This document shows positions 31,782 through 39,888 of a DNA stretch of 54,793 nt, piece by piece. Within the stretch, counting starts at the first letter, position 1; each line of letters starts with the position of its first letter. Under the pieces are notes generated by a model, which saw nothing but the letters and a program-made list of their open reading frames with translations, searched no databases and had not been told where the DNA came from. The DNA is taken from NCBI RefSeq assembly GCF_014773395.1, contig NZ_JACXAF010000033.1, forward strand, positions 1 through 54,793, given 5' to 3'. The DNA is from Neiella litorisoli (GTDB lineage Bacteria > Pseudomonadota > Gammaproteobacteria > Enterobacterales > Neiellaceae). The translations under genes and the position numbers were made by a program.

Positions 31782-34100
31782 ATGCCATTACTTGCCAATC
31801 GGGTGCTGGAACTGACCATGCGGTTAGGGGTCGTGCGTTTCGGCCTGCTCATCGCGGCATTCGAAATCTTGTTTTCCATGCTGGTTACTGTGGTGCTGCG
31901 AGGCATTGTCGTCGGCGAGCTGCACTGGATTGATTATTTAAGGCCAGTGTTATTCGGTTTGATTATTGCGCCCTGGTTGGCGTTGTTTTTCACTTATCTG
32001 ATTAAACAGCTTGGTGAGTCCAGAGATAAACTGGCGCAGGCTCACCGCAAGCAGCAGGCACTGAATGCCGAGCTAAAACGCAAAGTCGATGAGCTTAACC
32101 GCGAGATTGACGAACGCCACAATGCCGAAGCGCAAAAGCAACAAGCGATTCGCTACTTACAGCGCGAGGTGGCTGAACGCCGGGAAACCCAAATCAAGTT
32201 GCGCGATAACGCAGTGCAGTTACGCAGCTTGATCGATAGCTCGCCGGATTTGATTTATTACCGAAATAAAGAAGGGGTTTATTCCGGCTGTAACGTCGCC
32301 TACGAAAAGTTGGTCGATATGAAAGAGGCCGATTTGATTGGCCTGACGCCGCAAGATGTATACGAAGAGCAAATTGCCGAGCAAGTGCGCCTTACCGATG
32401 ACAAAGTGCTGAATGACAACGAATCGTTGACCTATGAGCAATGGATGACTTATCCCGATGGTCATAAGGCGTTGTTTGAGTTCCGCAAAGTGCCTTTTGA
32501 AGATGCCAGAGGGAATCTGCAAGGTTTATTTGGTTTTGGCCGCGACATTACTGAACGCAAACATGCAGCCAACGCCTTGGAGAAGGCGGCTCGCGATAAA
32601 ACCACCTTTATCTCAACCATCTCCCACGAACTTAGAACGCCGCTCAACGGCATTGTTGGCTTAAGCCGGATTATGCGTGACTCCGAACTGACCGAAGAGC
32701 AGCATGATTTTATCAATACCATTTATCTCAGCGCCGTCACCTTGGGCAACATCTTTAATGACATTATCGATCTCGACAAGTTGGAACGTCAGCAGCTCGA
32801 AGTTGCACCTGTGCCGATTCATTTGCCTGAGTTAATTGCCGATATTCGTGCTCTGGCCAGCCTAATGTGCCGGGATAAAAAACTCACCTTCGATTATCAG
32901 CAACAGGGTGACTTGCCTTCGGTTGTTGAAGTTGATGGTACCCGCTTGCGTCAGGTGCTTTGGAATTTGCTCGGTAATGCCATTAAGTTCACTGCCAAGG
33001 GGCAGGTGGCGCTGGGCATTACGATTCGCCCAGCGAAACATGGCCATGTCGATATTGATTTTTCCGTATTAGATACCGGCGTGGGCATTGCGGCAGAAGA
33101 GCTCGATAAGATTTTTGCAATGTACTATCAGGTTTCCGATCAGGGCAAAACCAAAGCCGTGGGTACCGGTATTGGTTTATCGGTGTCGCAGCGACTGACT
33201 CAAGCCATGGGCGGAGAGATCCGAGTGTCGAGCGAAGTTGGCAAGGGCTCACGTTTTACCGTTAGCTTGAATTTACCTGTGTTAACCGAAGATCAGTTAC
33301 CGGGCGCTGAAGCGATCGAATTGCCAGCGCTGCATGCTTTGTTGGTTGAAGACATTGAGCTCAATGTGGTGGTGGCTCGCTCGGTACTGGAGAATTTAGG
33401 TTGCACCGTTGATGTGGCGATGAATGGTACCGATGCCCTGCGCATGGCGCGCGAAGGCGACTATGACGTGCTGTTCCTCGATATTCAGCTCCCTGATATG
33501 ACCGGCTTTGATATCGCCGAAGAGTTAATGAATGATCCCAATCAGCGCTTGCGCGAGACTCCGCGCATTGCGCTGACCGCCAATGTCATTCGCGATAAGC
33601 AGGAATACATCAAGCGCGGGATGCAAGATGCTGTGAGCAAACCAATTGATGTGGGGTTACTCACCTTAGCCTTGGGCAAAGCCTTTAATTGCATTGAAGA
33701 GCCAGCAAAACAAGAGGTCAATGTGCTGGAGCCTGTCGGTCATCACGATGAACAAGCGCTTGAGCTTGATTTCGTTAACCAGATGCATGACACCTTGGGC
33801 TCTGAGCTATTCCTCAAAAGTGCCGATATGTTTGCTCAGCTGATGCCAGACTATGTTGAGTCAATGCGCAATCAATTACTCGCTGGTGATGACAAAGCGG
33901 TGGCGGAAGTTGCGCACAAAGTGAAAGGTGCAGCAGGCTCTGTTGGACTGCGACGGGTACAAAAAATTGCGGCACAAGCGCAAGATCTGGAGCACCCAGC
34001 ATGGCAGCAGAATATTGATGACTGGGTTGAAGGCATGGCCAGCTATTACCCCAACGACATTGACGAATTGCGCCAACACCTTAAAGCCATGGATCAGTAG
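31782..34100 (+). CDS. arcB: Aerobic respiration control sensor kinase ArcB
   Basis: A 772-residue hybrid kinase. The ATG at 31782 has AGGA 6 nt upstream and aligns with the E. coli start. Two N-terminal membrane helices (about 20-41 and 53-75), a coiled-coil linker (77-145), a PAS domain (147-260), HisKA with His282 in ISHELRTPLNG, ATPase, receiver with Asp567 and HPt with His712 are all present. ArcB senses quinone redox state. The E. coli redox Cys180 is conserved as Cys170, but the position of Cys241 is Leu231 and no other cysteine precedes His282. It faces arcA across about 1 kb of other DNA. Confidence 0.97.
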   Translation: MPLLANRVLELTMRLGVVRFGLLIAAFEILFSMLVTVVLRGIVVGELHWIDYLRPVLFGLIIAPWLALFFTYLIKQLGESRDKLAQAHRKQQALNAELKRKVDELNREIDERHNAEAQKQQAIRYLQREVAERRETQIKLRDNAVQLRSLIDSSPDLIYYRNKEGVYSGCNVAYEKLVDMKEADLIGLTPQDVYEEQIAEQVRLTDDKVLNDNESLTYEQWMTYPDGHKALFEFRKVPFEDARGNLQGLFGFGRDITERKHAANALEKAARDKTTFISTISHELRTPLNGIVGLSRIMRDSELTEEQHDFINTIYLSAVTLGNIFNDIIDLDKLERQQLEVAPVPIHLPELIADIRALASLMCRDKKLTFDYQQQGDLPSVVEVDGTRLRQVLWNLLGNAIKFTAKGQVALGITIRPAKHGHVDIDFSVLDTGVGIAAEELDKIFAMYYQVSDQGKTKAVGTGIGLSVSQRLTQAMGGEIRVSSEVGKGSRFTVSLNLPVLTEDQLPGAEAIELPALHALLVEDIELNVVVARSVLENLGCTVDVAMNGTDALRMAREGDYDVLFLDIQLPDMTGFDIAEELMNDPNQRLRETPRIALTANVIRDKQEYIKRGMQDAVSKPIDVGLLTLALGKAFNCIEEPAKQEVNVLEPVGHHDEQALELDFVNQMHDTLGSELFLKSADMFAQLMPDYVESMRNQLLAGDDKAVAEVAHKVKGAAGSVGLRRVQKIAAQAQDLEHPAWQQNIDDWVEGMASYYPNDIDELRQHLKAMDQ

Positions 34101-34125
34101 GCTCTATTGAGTGGTTTAAGCACAT

Positions 34126-34155
34126 AAATAACCACCGATGAACCGGTGGTTATTC
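34126..34155 (+). terminator. Probable terminator of arcB
   Basis: A 10-bp perfect stem ATAACCACCG/CGGTGGTTAT with 6-nt loop (34128-34153) begins 27 bp after the arcB stop. The T tract is weak. Confidence 0.6.
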
Positions 34156-34221
34156 AGTCAAATTGTGTTTAAGGTCGCTGGGTTAGGGCTAACTTTGGAC
34201 TTGTACTTAAAAAGCTAACCC

Positions 34222-34390
34222 TTATGGTCTGGAGTACTTTCCAAGCAAGTCCTCGGAGGGGGAAGCATATCATTCATCATGCTGGAAAGATTCGACTCTT
34301 ACGTCTGCTTCCTTTTCCCAAAGCTCATCGATTTTGCGATTTGGCGTGTCTAAGCTCTTCAATTACCAGAGCGGGCGGCACTTTTTGCAT
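34222..34390 (-). pseudogene. Decayed addiction-module antitoxin
   Basis: On the minus strand one frame reads QKVPPALVIEEL (from 34390) and then the next frame reads KSLDTPNRKIDELWEKEAD, continuing VRVESFQHDE, an in-frame TGA (34270-34272), YASPSEDLLGKYSRP and a stop at 34222. Read together this resembles the small 'addiction module component' antitoxins (IEELLxSLDxPxxxIDxLWxxEAxxR...), with a frameshift between EEL and KSL, an internal stop and no good N-terminus. No partner toxin is visible. Recognition is by pattern, not by search. Confidence 0.6.
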
Positions 34391-34410
34391 CCCTTTGGGC
34401 CTTGTTAAGT

Positions 34411-34860
34411 CTATTTCTCCGGCCATACTTGCTGGCCTATTTGTTTGAATTTGTTTATTGATAAAGCTCCGCGCTTATTACGAGCCTTTGAGCCGGGCGC
34501 TAGTAATGCTGCTTCCACCTCTGGACGAATGGCTTCCCACATTTCTGTAACGTCGAAGGACTCATTCATTAGAACCAATAATACAGAATCCCATTCATGC
34601 TCTAGCTTGATAGAGCCGAGCCTTTGGCCTGCCTTAGGATTATCAGATAGACAGCGACCTTTAATTTGTATTTTTCGGTTATCGGCGCCTAAAGCGTCAT
34701 AGCCAGCTTTGCGAGCCTCTGCCAATTCGAGTCTTAGCAACTTTGCTGCACTGAATTCGGCAACCTCTCCGGTGATGCCTAGCGGTTTCCCTGTGAGCTT
34801 CTTATATCTCGCAGCAAGATCTTTGGCCGCAAAAAGTATTTCTTCGATTTCCTTTTCCAT
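34411..34860 (-). CDS. DUF6998-like protein of unknown function
   Basis: The ATG at 34860 follows AAAGGAA at a good distance and gives 149 residues; an upstream extension to 34917 lacks support. The text YKKLTGKPLGITGEVAEF, then ARKAGYDALGADNRKIQIKGR, then PGSKARNKRGALSINKFKQIG resembles the family I know as DUF6998. The E-x(n)-GYDA-x(n)-QIKGR arrangement recalls PD-(D/E)XK nucleases with Q-x-K at the active site, but this is inference. It is isolated between arcB and arcA, next to an antitoxin relic, suggesting acquired DNA. Confidence 0.65.
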   Translation of the reverse strand: MEKEIEEILFAAKDLAARYKKLTGKPLGITGEVAEFSAAKLLRLELAEARKAGYDALGADNRKIQIKGRCLSDNPKAGQRLGSIKLEHEWDSVLLVLMNESFDVTEMWEAIRPEVEAALLAPGSKARNKRGALSINKFKQIGQQVWPEK

Positions 34861-35012
34861 TTGGATTCCTTTTGAGTCGTTGTCACTGCGAATCCGCACT
34901 AAGCCTGCACTTCGCAATTCAGCTTCTCAATGATTCATTCTTGCTTTTTCCAGCAAGAACAAGAAGGTAGGAGTGTTTCAATTCTAACCTGATGATTTAT
35001 ATGTTTTAAATA

Positions 35013-35081
35013 TAAAAAAGGCCGCTCGATTACTTGAGCAGCCATACTTTCTTTTAACAGCCACCGACCAAGCGGTGGCGT
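35013..35081 (-). terminator. Double hairpin terminator of arcA
   Basis: The first hairpin after the arcA stop is GCCACCG/CGGTGGC (35060-35079). A second, stronger one is GGCTGCTC/GAGCGGCC with one G-U pair (35020-35043) followed by six T on the minus strand. Confidence 0.82.
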
Positions 35082-35108
35082 TTGCTTTCAACGGGAACTA
35101 GTTGGTGC

Positions 35109-35822
35109 TTACTCAAGCTCACCGGTAAAACGGTAACCTTCACCATGAATGGTTGAGATGATTTCAGCCGATGATGGTTCTGATTCAAAGTGCTTGCGAA
35201 TGCGACGAATGGTGACATCAACGGTGCGGTCATTCGGGCGCAGTTCACGGCCTGTCATACGCATCAGCAAATCGCCGCGAGATAAGATTTTACCCGGATG
35301 TTGGATAAACATTTCCAGTGCTCGGTATTCACTGCGCGGCAATTTATAAGAATCGCCACTAGGTGAGTTCAAGCTACGGCTGTTGACATCCAAACGCCAA
35401 CCGTTGAAACGATATTCCGACACATCGTCATCTGATTCAGGCTTGTCATCAGACATGGTCCGAGTCAGCAGATTGCGAGCGCGAATAGTCAATTCACGTG
35501 GGTTGAACGGTTTGGTGATGTAATCGTCGGCACCAATTTCTAAACCCAGAATCTTGTCGACTTCGTTGTCACGGCCAGTAAGGAAGATCAGCGCAATGTC
35601 TTTTTCTTCACGCAGTTCACGGGCCAGCAGCAAGCCGTTTTTACCCGGCAGGTTAATGTCCATGATGACCAGATCAACATCTTTATTTGCCAGCAGCTTT
35701 TGATGCATTTCTTCACCATCACTCGCTTCCTCCACTTGGTAGCCTTCCGCTTCAAACAAGTGGCGTAATGTTGTGCGAGTAACTGTTTCGTCTTCTACGA
35801 TGAGAATGCTTGGAGTTTCCAT
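35109..35822 (-). CDS. arcA: Response regulator ArcA
   Basis: A 237-residue OmpR-type regulator, the partner of ArcB, that represses aerobic respiration genes when oxygen is low. The receiver domain has IVEDE and phospho-acceptor Asp55 in [13 protein letters not shown] (E. coli Asp54, one extra residue here), Thr/Lys in [10 protein letters not shown] and DYITKPF. The C-terminal winged helix has the [18 protein letters not shown] recognition region (here PNDRTVD). AGG lies 8 nt before the ATG. arcA and arcB lie close together here, unlike in E. coli where they are far apart. Confidence 0.97.
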   Translation of the reverse strand: METPSILIVEDETVTRTTLRHLFEAEGYQVEEASDGEEMHQKLLANKDVDLVIMDINLPGKNGLLLARELREEKDIALIFLTGRDNEVDKILGLEIGADDYITKPFNPRELTIRARNLLTRTMSDDKPESDDDVSEYRFNGWRLDVNSRSLNSPSGDSYKLPRSEYRALEMFIQHPGKILSRGDLLMRMTGRELRPNDRTVDVTIRRIRKHFESEPSSAEIISTIHGEGYRFTGELE

Positions 35823-36130
35823 ATTGATACCTAGCTTATTTTATTCGTGTGGAGCCTTGTGCGGCCAATCTGTCATCTTGGAGTCATGAAGATCGGTAAA
35901 GGTTCCATAACTAGTGTGGTGAGTCGTGTTGATCCTAAATTGGATTTAACACATGGCTCGTTGATTTTATTCAAGATTAGACGAGTTATGTTGTCTTGCA
36001 TGGGGAAATGTTAAAAAAACTCTGGCACACCGTTGGTTTGCTGTTGTTGTTGCAGCCAAAGTGGACATTTGACGTTACAAGTTAGAATGTCGAATGATCG
36101 AAAAAAAATTAAAAAAATCTGGATGATGAT
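35823..36130. other. arcA upstream region with an FNR-like site
   Basis: No gene in these 308 bp. TTGATTTTATTCAA (35961-35974) differs from the FNR consensus TTGAT-N4-ATCAA at one base and lies about 140 bp before arcA; arcA is FNR-activated in E. coli. Runs of A and T near 36105-36120 precede the divergent DUF3293 gene. Confidence 0.4.
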
Positions 36131-36532
36131 GTGAAAACAACGTGGCAATTATATTCTGAGACCGTGTTTTACCTGCTGCAGTGTCTGCCCGAGCAAGTAA
36201 CGGGCTTTATTATTACCGCCCATAACCCGAACGGCGTGTTATCGCCAGCGCCGGCCAATCAACTGGCTGATAACTTGCTCTTGGCCGAATTAGAAAAGCG
36301 CGCAATGCGCTTTCGCCGCATTATTGGCTGTTCGCCTGATTTCCGCCATCAAGAGGCTGGTTGGTTTGTGTTCGCTTCGTTGTCAGAAGGGAGTGAGCTG
36401 GCCGCGCAGTTTCAGCAAAACGCTATTTACTGGGTTGAGCAGGGCCTGCTGAGTTTACACCCTTGTTTGCTGACCCAGCATCCGGTCACCGCGTTAGGTC
36501 CGTTTCGCAATCGCCTGTTATTAGCCAGCTAA
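36131..36532 (+). CDS. DUF3293 domain protein
   Basis: A 133-residue protein; no in-frame ATG lies near the 5' end, so GTG at 36131 is used although only a weak GGA precedes it. The segment GFIITAHNPNGVL, a basic middle FRRIIGCSPDF, and GWFVFA match the DUF3293 family, small soluble proteins of unknown function that are typically found as single genes in gammaproteobacteria. The stop is 4 bp from the convergent glgA end. Confidence 0.75.
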   Translation: MKTTWQLYSETVFYLLQCLPEQVTGFIITAHNPNGVLSPAPANQLADNLLLAELEKRAMRFRRIIGCSPDFRHQEAGWFVFASLSEGSELAAQFQQNAIYWVEQGLLSLHPCLLTQHPVTALGPFRNRLLLAS

Positions 36533-36536
36533 GTCC

Positions 36537-37988
36537 TTAAGCGAGCAGCTTGTAGTACATCGCAAGGTACTTGTCGGTTGCCTCTTGCCATGAGAATCGT
36601 GTCGCCATGGCATTTTGCTGAATCGTACGGAAATGCTCTGGCTCGTCACGATAGAGCTGTTCAGCTTTTTCTAGCGCCCAGTACATGCCTTCACCATTGG
36701 GATCGATAAAGGTGATGCCGTTGGCATTGCTTTCGTTGCCTTGGGTATAACCAACCACGGTATCTTTCAGTCCACCCACTTCCCGAGCAATCGGCAATGA
36801 GCCGTAGGCGAGGCTGAACATCTGAGTCAGGCCGCAAGGTTCGAAAATTGACGGCATCAAAAAGAAGTCAGCACCAGCTTGAGCTTGATGGCTGAGGGCG
36901 TCGCTGTAGCCAACAAACAAGCCCATTCGGTTGGGGTGCTTGCTCGCTAAGCGTTGCAGTGCTTCGGTGATCCCTTGCTCGCCGCTGCCAACAATCGCCA
37001 CTTGTGCCTCAGAACTTTCCAGAAAACGCTCTAATGCTGGCACCAGCAGGCTGAAGCCTTTTTGATCGGTGAACCGACTGACCATGGCAAACAACGGCGT
37101 ATCGGCATCTTCGGGGAGCCCCATCTTGCGTTGTAGCTCTAATTTACAGGCCACTTTACCGCTCAAATCAGCCGCGCTATATGGCTTGATCAGGTGCGGA
37201 TCGGTTTCACTATTCCATTCGCCATAATCACAGCCATTGAGGATCCCAGTGAGGGCATCTTGGCGGCGCTGGAAAATGTGCGACATGTAATGGCCGCCTA
37301 GTGGTGACAGCAGTTCTTTGGCATACGATGGGCTGACCGCGTTAATCGCATCGGCATACAACACGCCACACTTGAGGAAGTTAATCATGTTGTAGCTGTC
37401 GTACATGCCTTCCTCAGTGAAATGAGAAAAGGTATGGGCAAAATGAATGGTATTGAGGTCAAAGTTGCCTTGGTAAGCACCGTTATGAATGGTCAGTACG
37501 GAGCGGGTATTGGCGAAAAACAGGTTGTCTTTGAGCACTGATTTGAGAAAAAACGGCGCCAATGCGGTGTGCCAGTCGTTACAGTGCAGAATGTCCGGTT
37601 GGAAGTTGAGCATTTGCGCGGCTTGCAGCGCAGCTAGAGAGAAAAAAGCAAAGCGCTCGCCATTATCACCGTAGGCATGGTGACCGTCATCGTAGGGGCG
37701 GTCACGGTCAAAATAGCTGGGGAAGTCGATGGCGTAGACCGGCACACCAAACGGCGACAGCTCATGAACATGGTAAACATAGTGAGTTGAGCCCAGTTGC
37801 ATAGTCATTTGCACGGGCGCTTCCTGCCCAGGGTGGAGCATAGCTTTGACTTGCGGATAACAAGGGATCATGATTGCGACATCGACATCCTTGTTTTGCA
37901 ACTCAATGGGTAGTACCCGAGCTACATCGGCAAGACCGCCAGTTTTAATTAATCCATCTACTTCACTTGCCAGAAACAGTACGCGCAT
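36537..37988 (-). CDS. glgA: Glycogen synthase (ADP-glucose)
   Basis: A 483-residue GT5 glycosyltransferase that extends alpha-1,4-glucan from ADP-glucose. The nucleotide-sugar site KTGGLADVARVLP is at residues 15-27, and the C-terminal EPCGLTQMFSLAYGSLPI block carries the second catalytic Glu. Length is standard. TGAGG precedes the ATG. The usual partners glgC and glgB are not in this window, so it is either isolated or the pathway is elsewhere. Confidence 0.95.
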   Translation of the reverse strand: MRVLFLASEVDGLIKTGGLADVARVLPIELQNKDVDVAIMIPCYPQVKAMLHPGQEAPVQMTMQLGSTHYVYHVHELSPFGVPVYAIDFPSYFDRDRPYDDGHHAYGDNGERFAFFSLAALQAAQMLNFQPDILHCNDWHTALAPFFLKSVLKDNLFFANTRSVLTIHNGAYQGNFDLNTIHFAHTFSHFTEEGMYDSYNMINFLKCGVLYADAINAVSPSYAKELLSPLGGHYMSHIFQRRQDALTGILNGCDYGEWNSETDPHLIKPYSAADLSGKVACKLELQRKMGLPEDADTPLFAMVSRFTDQKGFSLLVPALERFLESSEAQVAIVGSGEQGITEALQRLASKHPNRMGLFVGYSDALSHQAQAGADFFLMPSIFEPCGLTQMFSLAYGSLPIAREVGGLKDTVVGYTQGNESNANGITFIDPNGEGMYWALEKAEQLYRDEPEHFRTIQQNAMATRFSWQEATDKYLAMYYKLLA

Positions 37989-38107
37989 TGCTGCCTCACT
38001 ACGAAATACGTTAAATCTGTTTGAGTTTCGCTTTTATCCGATTAATGCAAGCGAGCCGATTAACATGAGGGTTACGAACTGCTAGCACTAGAGAAACATC
38101 GCCGAGC

Positions 38108-39160
38108 TTAACAGGATCTGCTTTGATATACGACAAACTTGCTGGTCTCTGATCGCCTGTTGGTGCTGGTAAAGGCTTTTTCCAACAAATCTGGGTATTG
38201 CAAAAAGCGGTTGGCAACCAACAGCAGCTGACCTTTGGATACCAGCAATTGTGGTGCTTTAGCGATGAGATCTTCGGTGACTTGGTAGTGAGTTTTGACG
38301 CCCTGATGGAAAGGCGGGTTGGTCACTATGGCTGTTAATTGGCGCTGGCTGATGTCATTAACGCCGGTCACCGGATAAACCATCGCGCTGAGTTGATTGG
38401 CGGCTAATGTCAGCTCAGTGGCGAGCAACGCAAAAGCGTTGACGTCAACGGCATAGACCTGACGTTGCGAGTTTTGTTTTGCCATTACCGTAGAAACAAC
38501 GCCACAACCGCAGCCAAAATCCAAGGTTTTTGAGCCCAACTCATCATTGACTTCGGCAATCAGCAATTCAGTCCCCGCATCTAGGTGATTGGCACTGAAC
38601 ACCCCTGGCAGGGTAACCAGTTCAATGACATGGTCGCGCCACTCAATGGCAAATTGTTTTTGGTAACTCGATAGCGGTTTGCTGGCCGGTTTGTTGGCCA
38701 GGGATGCCAGCGGTAATGCGTACAGACTGCAATGTCTTGCCGCATCGAGCTTGTTACTGCGCAGGCCAATTTTCTTCGCCACGGCAGCGGCACTTTTGAT
38801 GCCTTCTTTGTTGCCGCCAACGCAATAAATTACGGCGCTGTCATGGCAACATTGAAGGAGTTGTTCAAGTAACAGGGTGGCGAGCGGTTTTTCCTTCGGC
38901 CAGTAGAGGATAACCGCGTCAAACTGCCCCCAATGTTCGGGCACTTCGGTGCCAAAGTGGCAGTGGCTTTCAGGAAGCTGCTGGCAATGTTGCTGATGAT
39001 AGCCAAAGTGGTAACTGAAGCTGTGACTGGTGGCGCCGACGGTGTCGAGCGCGGCGCTGAGTTGATCGCCGGGATTGTTAACGATCAGGCACTTTACATT
39101 TTGAAAAACAGAAAGATTTCGTTCCAGCACTTGGCTGGCATCGATAAGTGAAAAAGACAT
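38108..39160 (-). CDS. rsmC: 16S rRNA (guanine1207-N2)-methyltransferase
   Basis: A 350-residue enzyme that methylates G1207 of 16S rRNA in the 30S subunit. Like E. coli RsmC it has two related halves: a degenerate N-terminal domain and an active C-terminal one with SAM motif DFGCGCG (214-220) and catalytic NPPF (281-284). The ribosome site GGAG (39168-39171) is inside the hairpin at 39166-39187, so initiation may depend on opening it. Confidence 0.94.
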   Translation of the reverse strand: MSFSLIDASQVLERNLSVFQNVKCLIVNNPGDQLSAALDTVGATSHSFSYHFGYHQQHCQQLPESHCHFGTEVPEHWGQFDAVILYWPKEKPLATLLLEQLLQCCHDSAVIYCVGGNKEGIKSAAAVAKKIGLRSNKLDAARHCSLYALPLASLANKPASKPLSSYQKQFAIEWRDHVIELVTLPGVFSANHLDAGTELLIAEVNDELGSKTLDFGCGCGVVSTVMAKQNSQRQVYAVDVNAFALLATELTLAANQLSAMVYPVTGVNDISQRQLTAIVTNPPFHQGVKTHYQVTEDLIAKAPQLLVSKGQLLLVANRFLQYPDLLEKAFTSTNRRSETSKFVVYQSRSC

Positions 39161-39187
39161 GAAAACGCTCCGGCTGAAACCGGAGCG
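39161..39187 (-). terminator. Hairpin with U tract overlapping the rsmC ribosome site
   Basis: On the minus strand CGCTCCGG-TTTCAG-CCGGAGCG is followed by TTTTC and then the rsmC ATG. It can act as terminator of the upstream membrane-protein gene and at the same time hides the rsmC Shine-Dalgarno GGAG in its 3' arm. Confidence 0.7.
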
Positions 39188-39199
39188 GATTGTAGCAGA

Positions 39200-39823
39200 T
39201 TAGGCCGCTTGCCGTCTTTGCGCTTTCAGTTGCTCACGCCATTGGCGTTTTAATTGCTCTTTGATGTATTCCGGGCGAGCCGCTTTAAAATAGCGGATGT
39301 CATCATCAGTCAATTCATTGACAGGTAGGCGCAGGTTATTGCTGGTAATAAATTGACGGGCGCTGGCAGCAATGACGTAGCGTTGCAATCCTTCTTGCAG
39401 CAATTCATTACTTTCCACGGGCTGTAAAATTGATGCGTTAGAGAGACGCTGCACGGCCTCTTGTTCCGTCGGTAAAACCAGCGATGACTTACGCTGTAAA
39501 AAGAATTCGCGCAAGATGGCGCGCTCTTCGTTATCAAACGCAAGCGCTTTGGCACGAGCCAATGCTTGATTGTGATTCCAATGCCAGCGTTCGCTGATTG
39601 CTTGCCAGATTAACGAAATTGCTTGTACTGCGAAGTAACTGAGCACGCCTAAATACACTAACGACACCCCGGCACCATAGGTTGCCATCAGGCCGGCTAG
39701 ATTGAGTTTGACCAGCATAGGCTCGGGAATAAACAACAGGATCGCGCTAATGACAAAGGCAACTAGCAATGCGCGGTGAATGCTACCGCGGCTAATAGAA
39801 GACTCGTAACTCAAAGCTTTCAT
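39200..39823 (-). CDS. Two-helix membrane protein of unknown function
   Basis: A 207-residue protein from ATG 39823 (a TTG start at 39841 is possible; no strong ribosome site for either). Two membrane helices lie at about 18-37 and 44-68, followed by a cytoplasmic, charged alpha-helical domain ending in a very basic tail KRQWREQLKAQRRQ. The plan of two helices, then an ERAILREFF block and a short beta region, is loosely like superinfection-exclusion-B-type proteins, but I would not assign that. It is upstream of rsmC in the same direction. Confidence 0.65.
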   Translation of the reverse strand: MKALSYESSISRGSIHRALLVAFVISAILLFIPEPMLVKLNLAGLMATYGAGVSLVYLGVLSYFAVQAISLIWQAISERWHWNHNQALARAKALAFDNEERAILREFFLQRKSSLVLPTEQEAVQRLSNASILQPVESNELLQEGLQRYVIAASARQFITSNNLRLPVNELTDDDIRYFKAARPEYIKEQLKRQWREQLKAQRRQAA

Positions 39824-39888
39824 AGGACATTCGCCATTCAATTGACAATATGTCCAAGCAAAAGCAAAGAGCGTGCCTGTTTTAGCGG

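Noticed and set aside
34181-34225. GGGTTAG/CTAACCC inverted repeat next to the antitoxin relic
   Set aside because: Only 7 bp with a long loop; could be an insertion end or weak terminator, but not strong enough to call.
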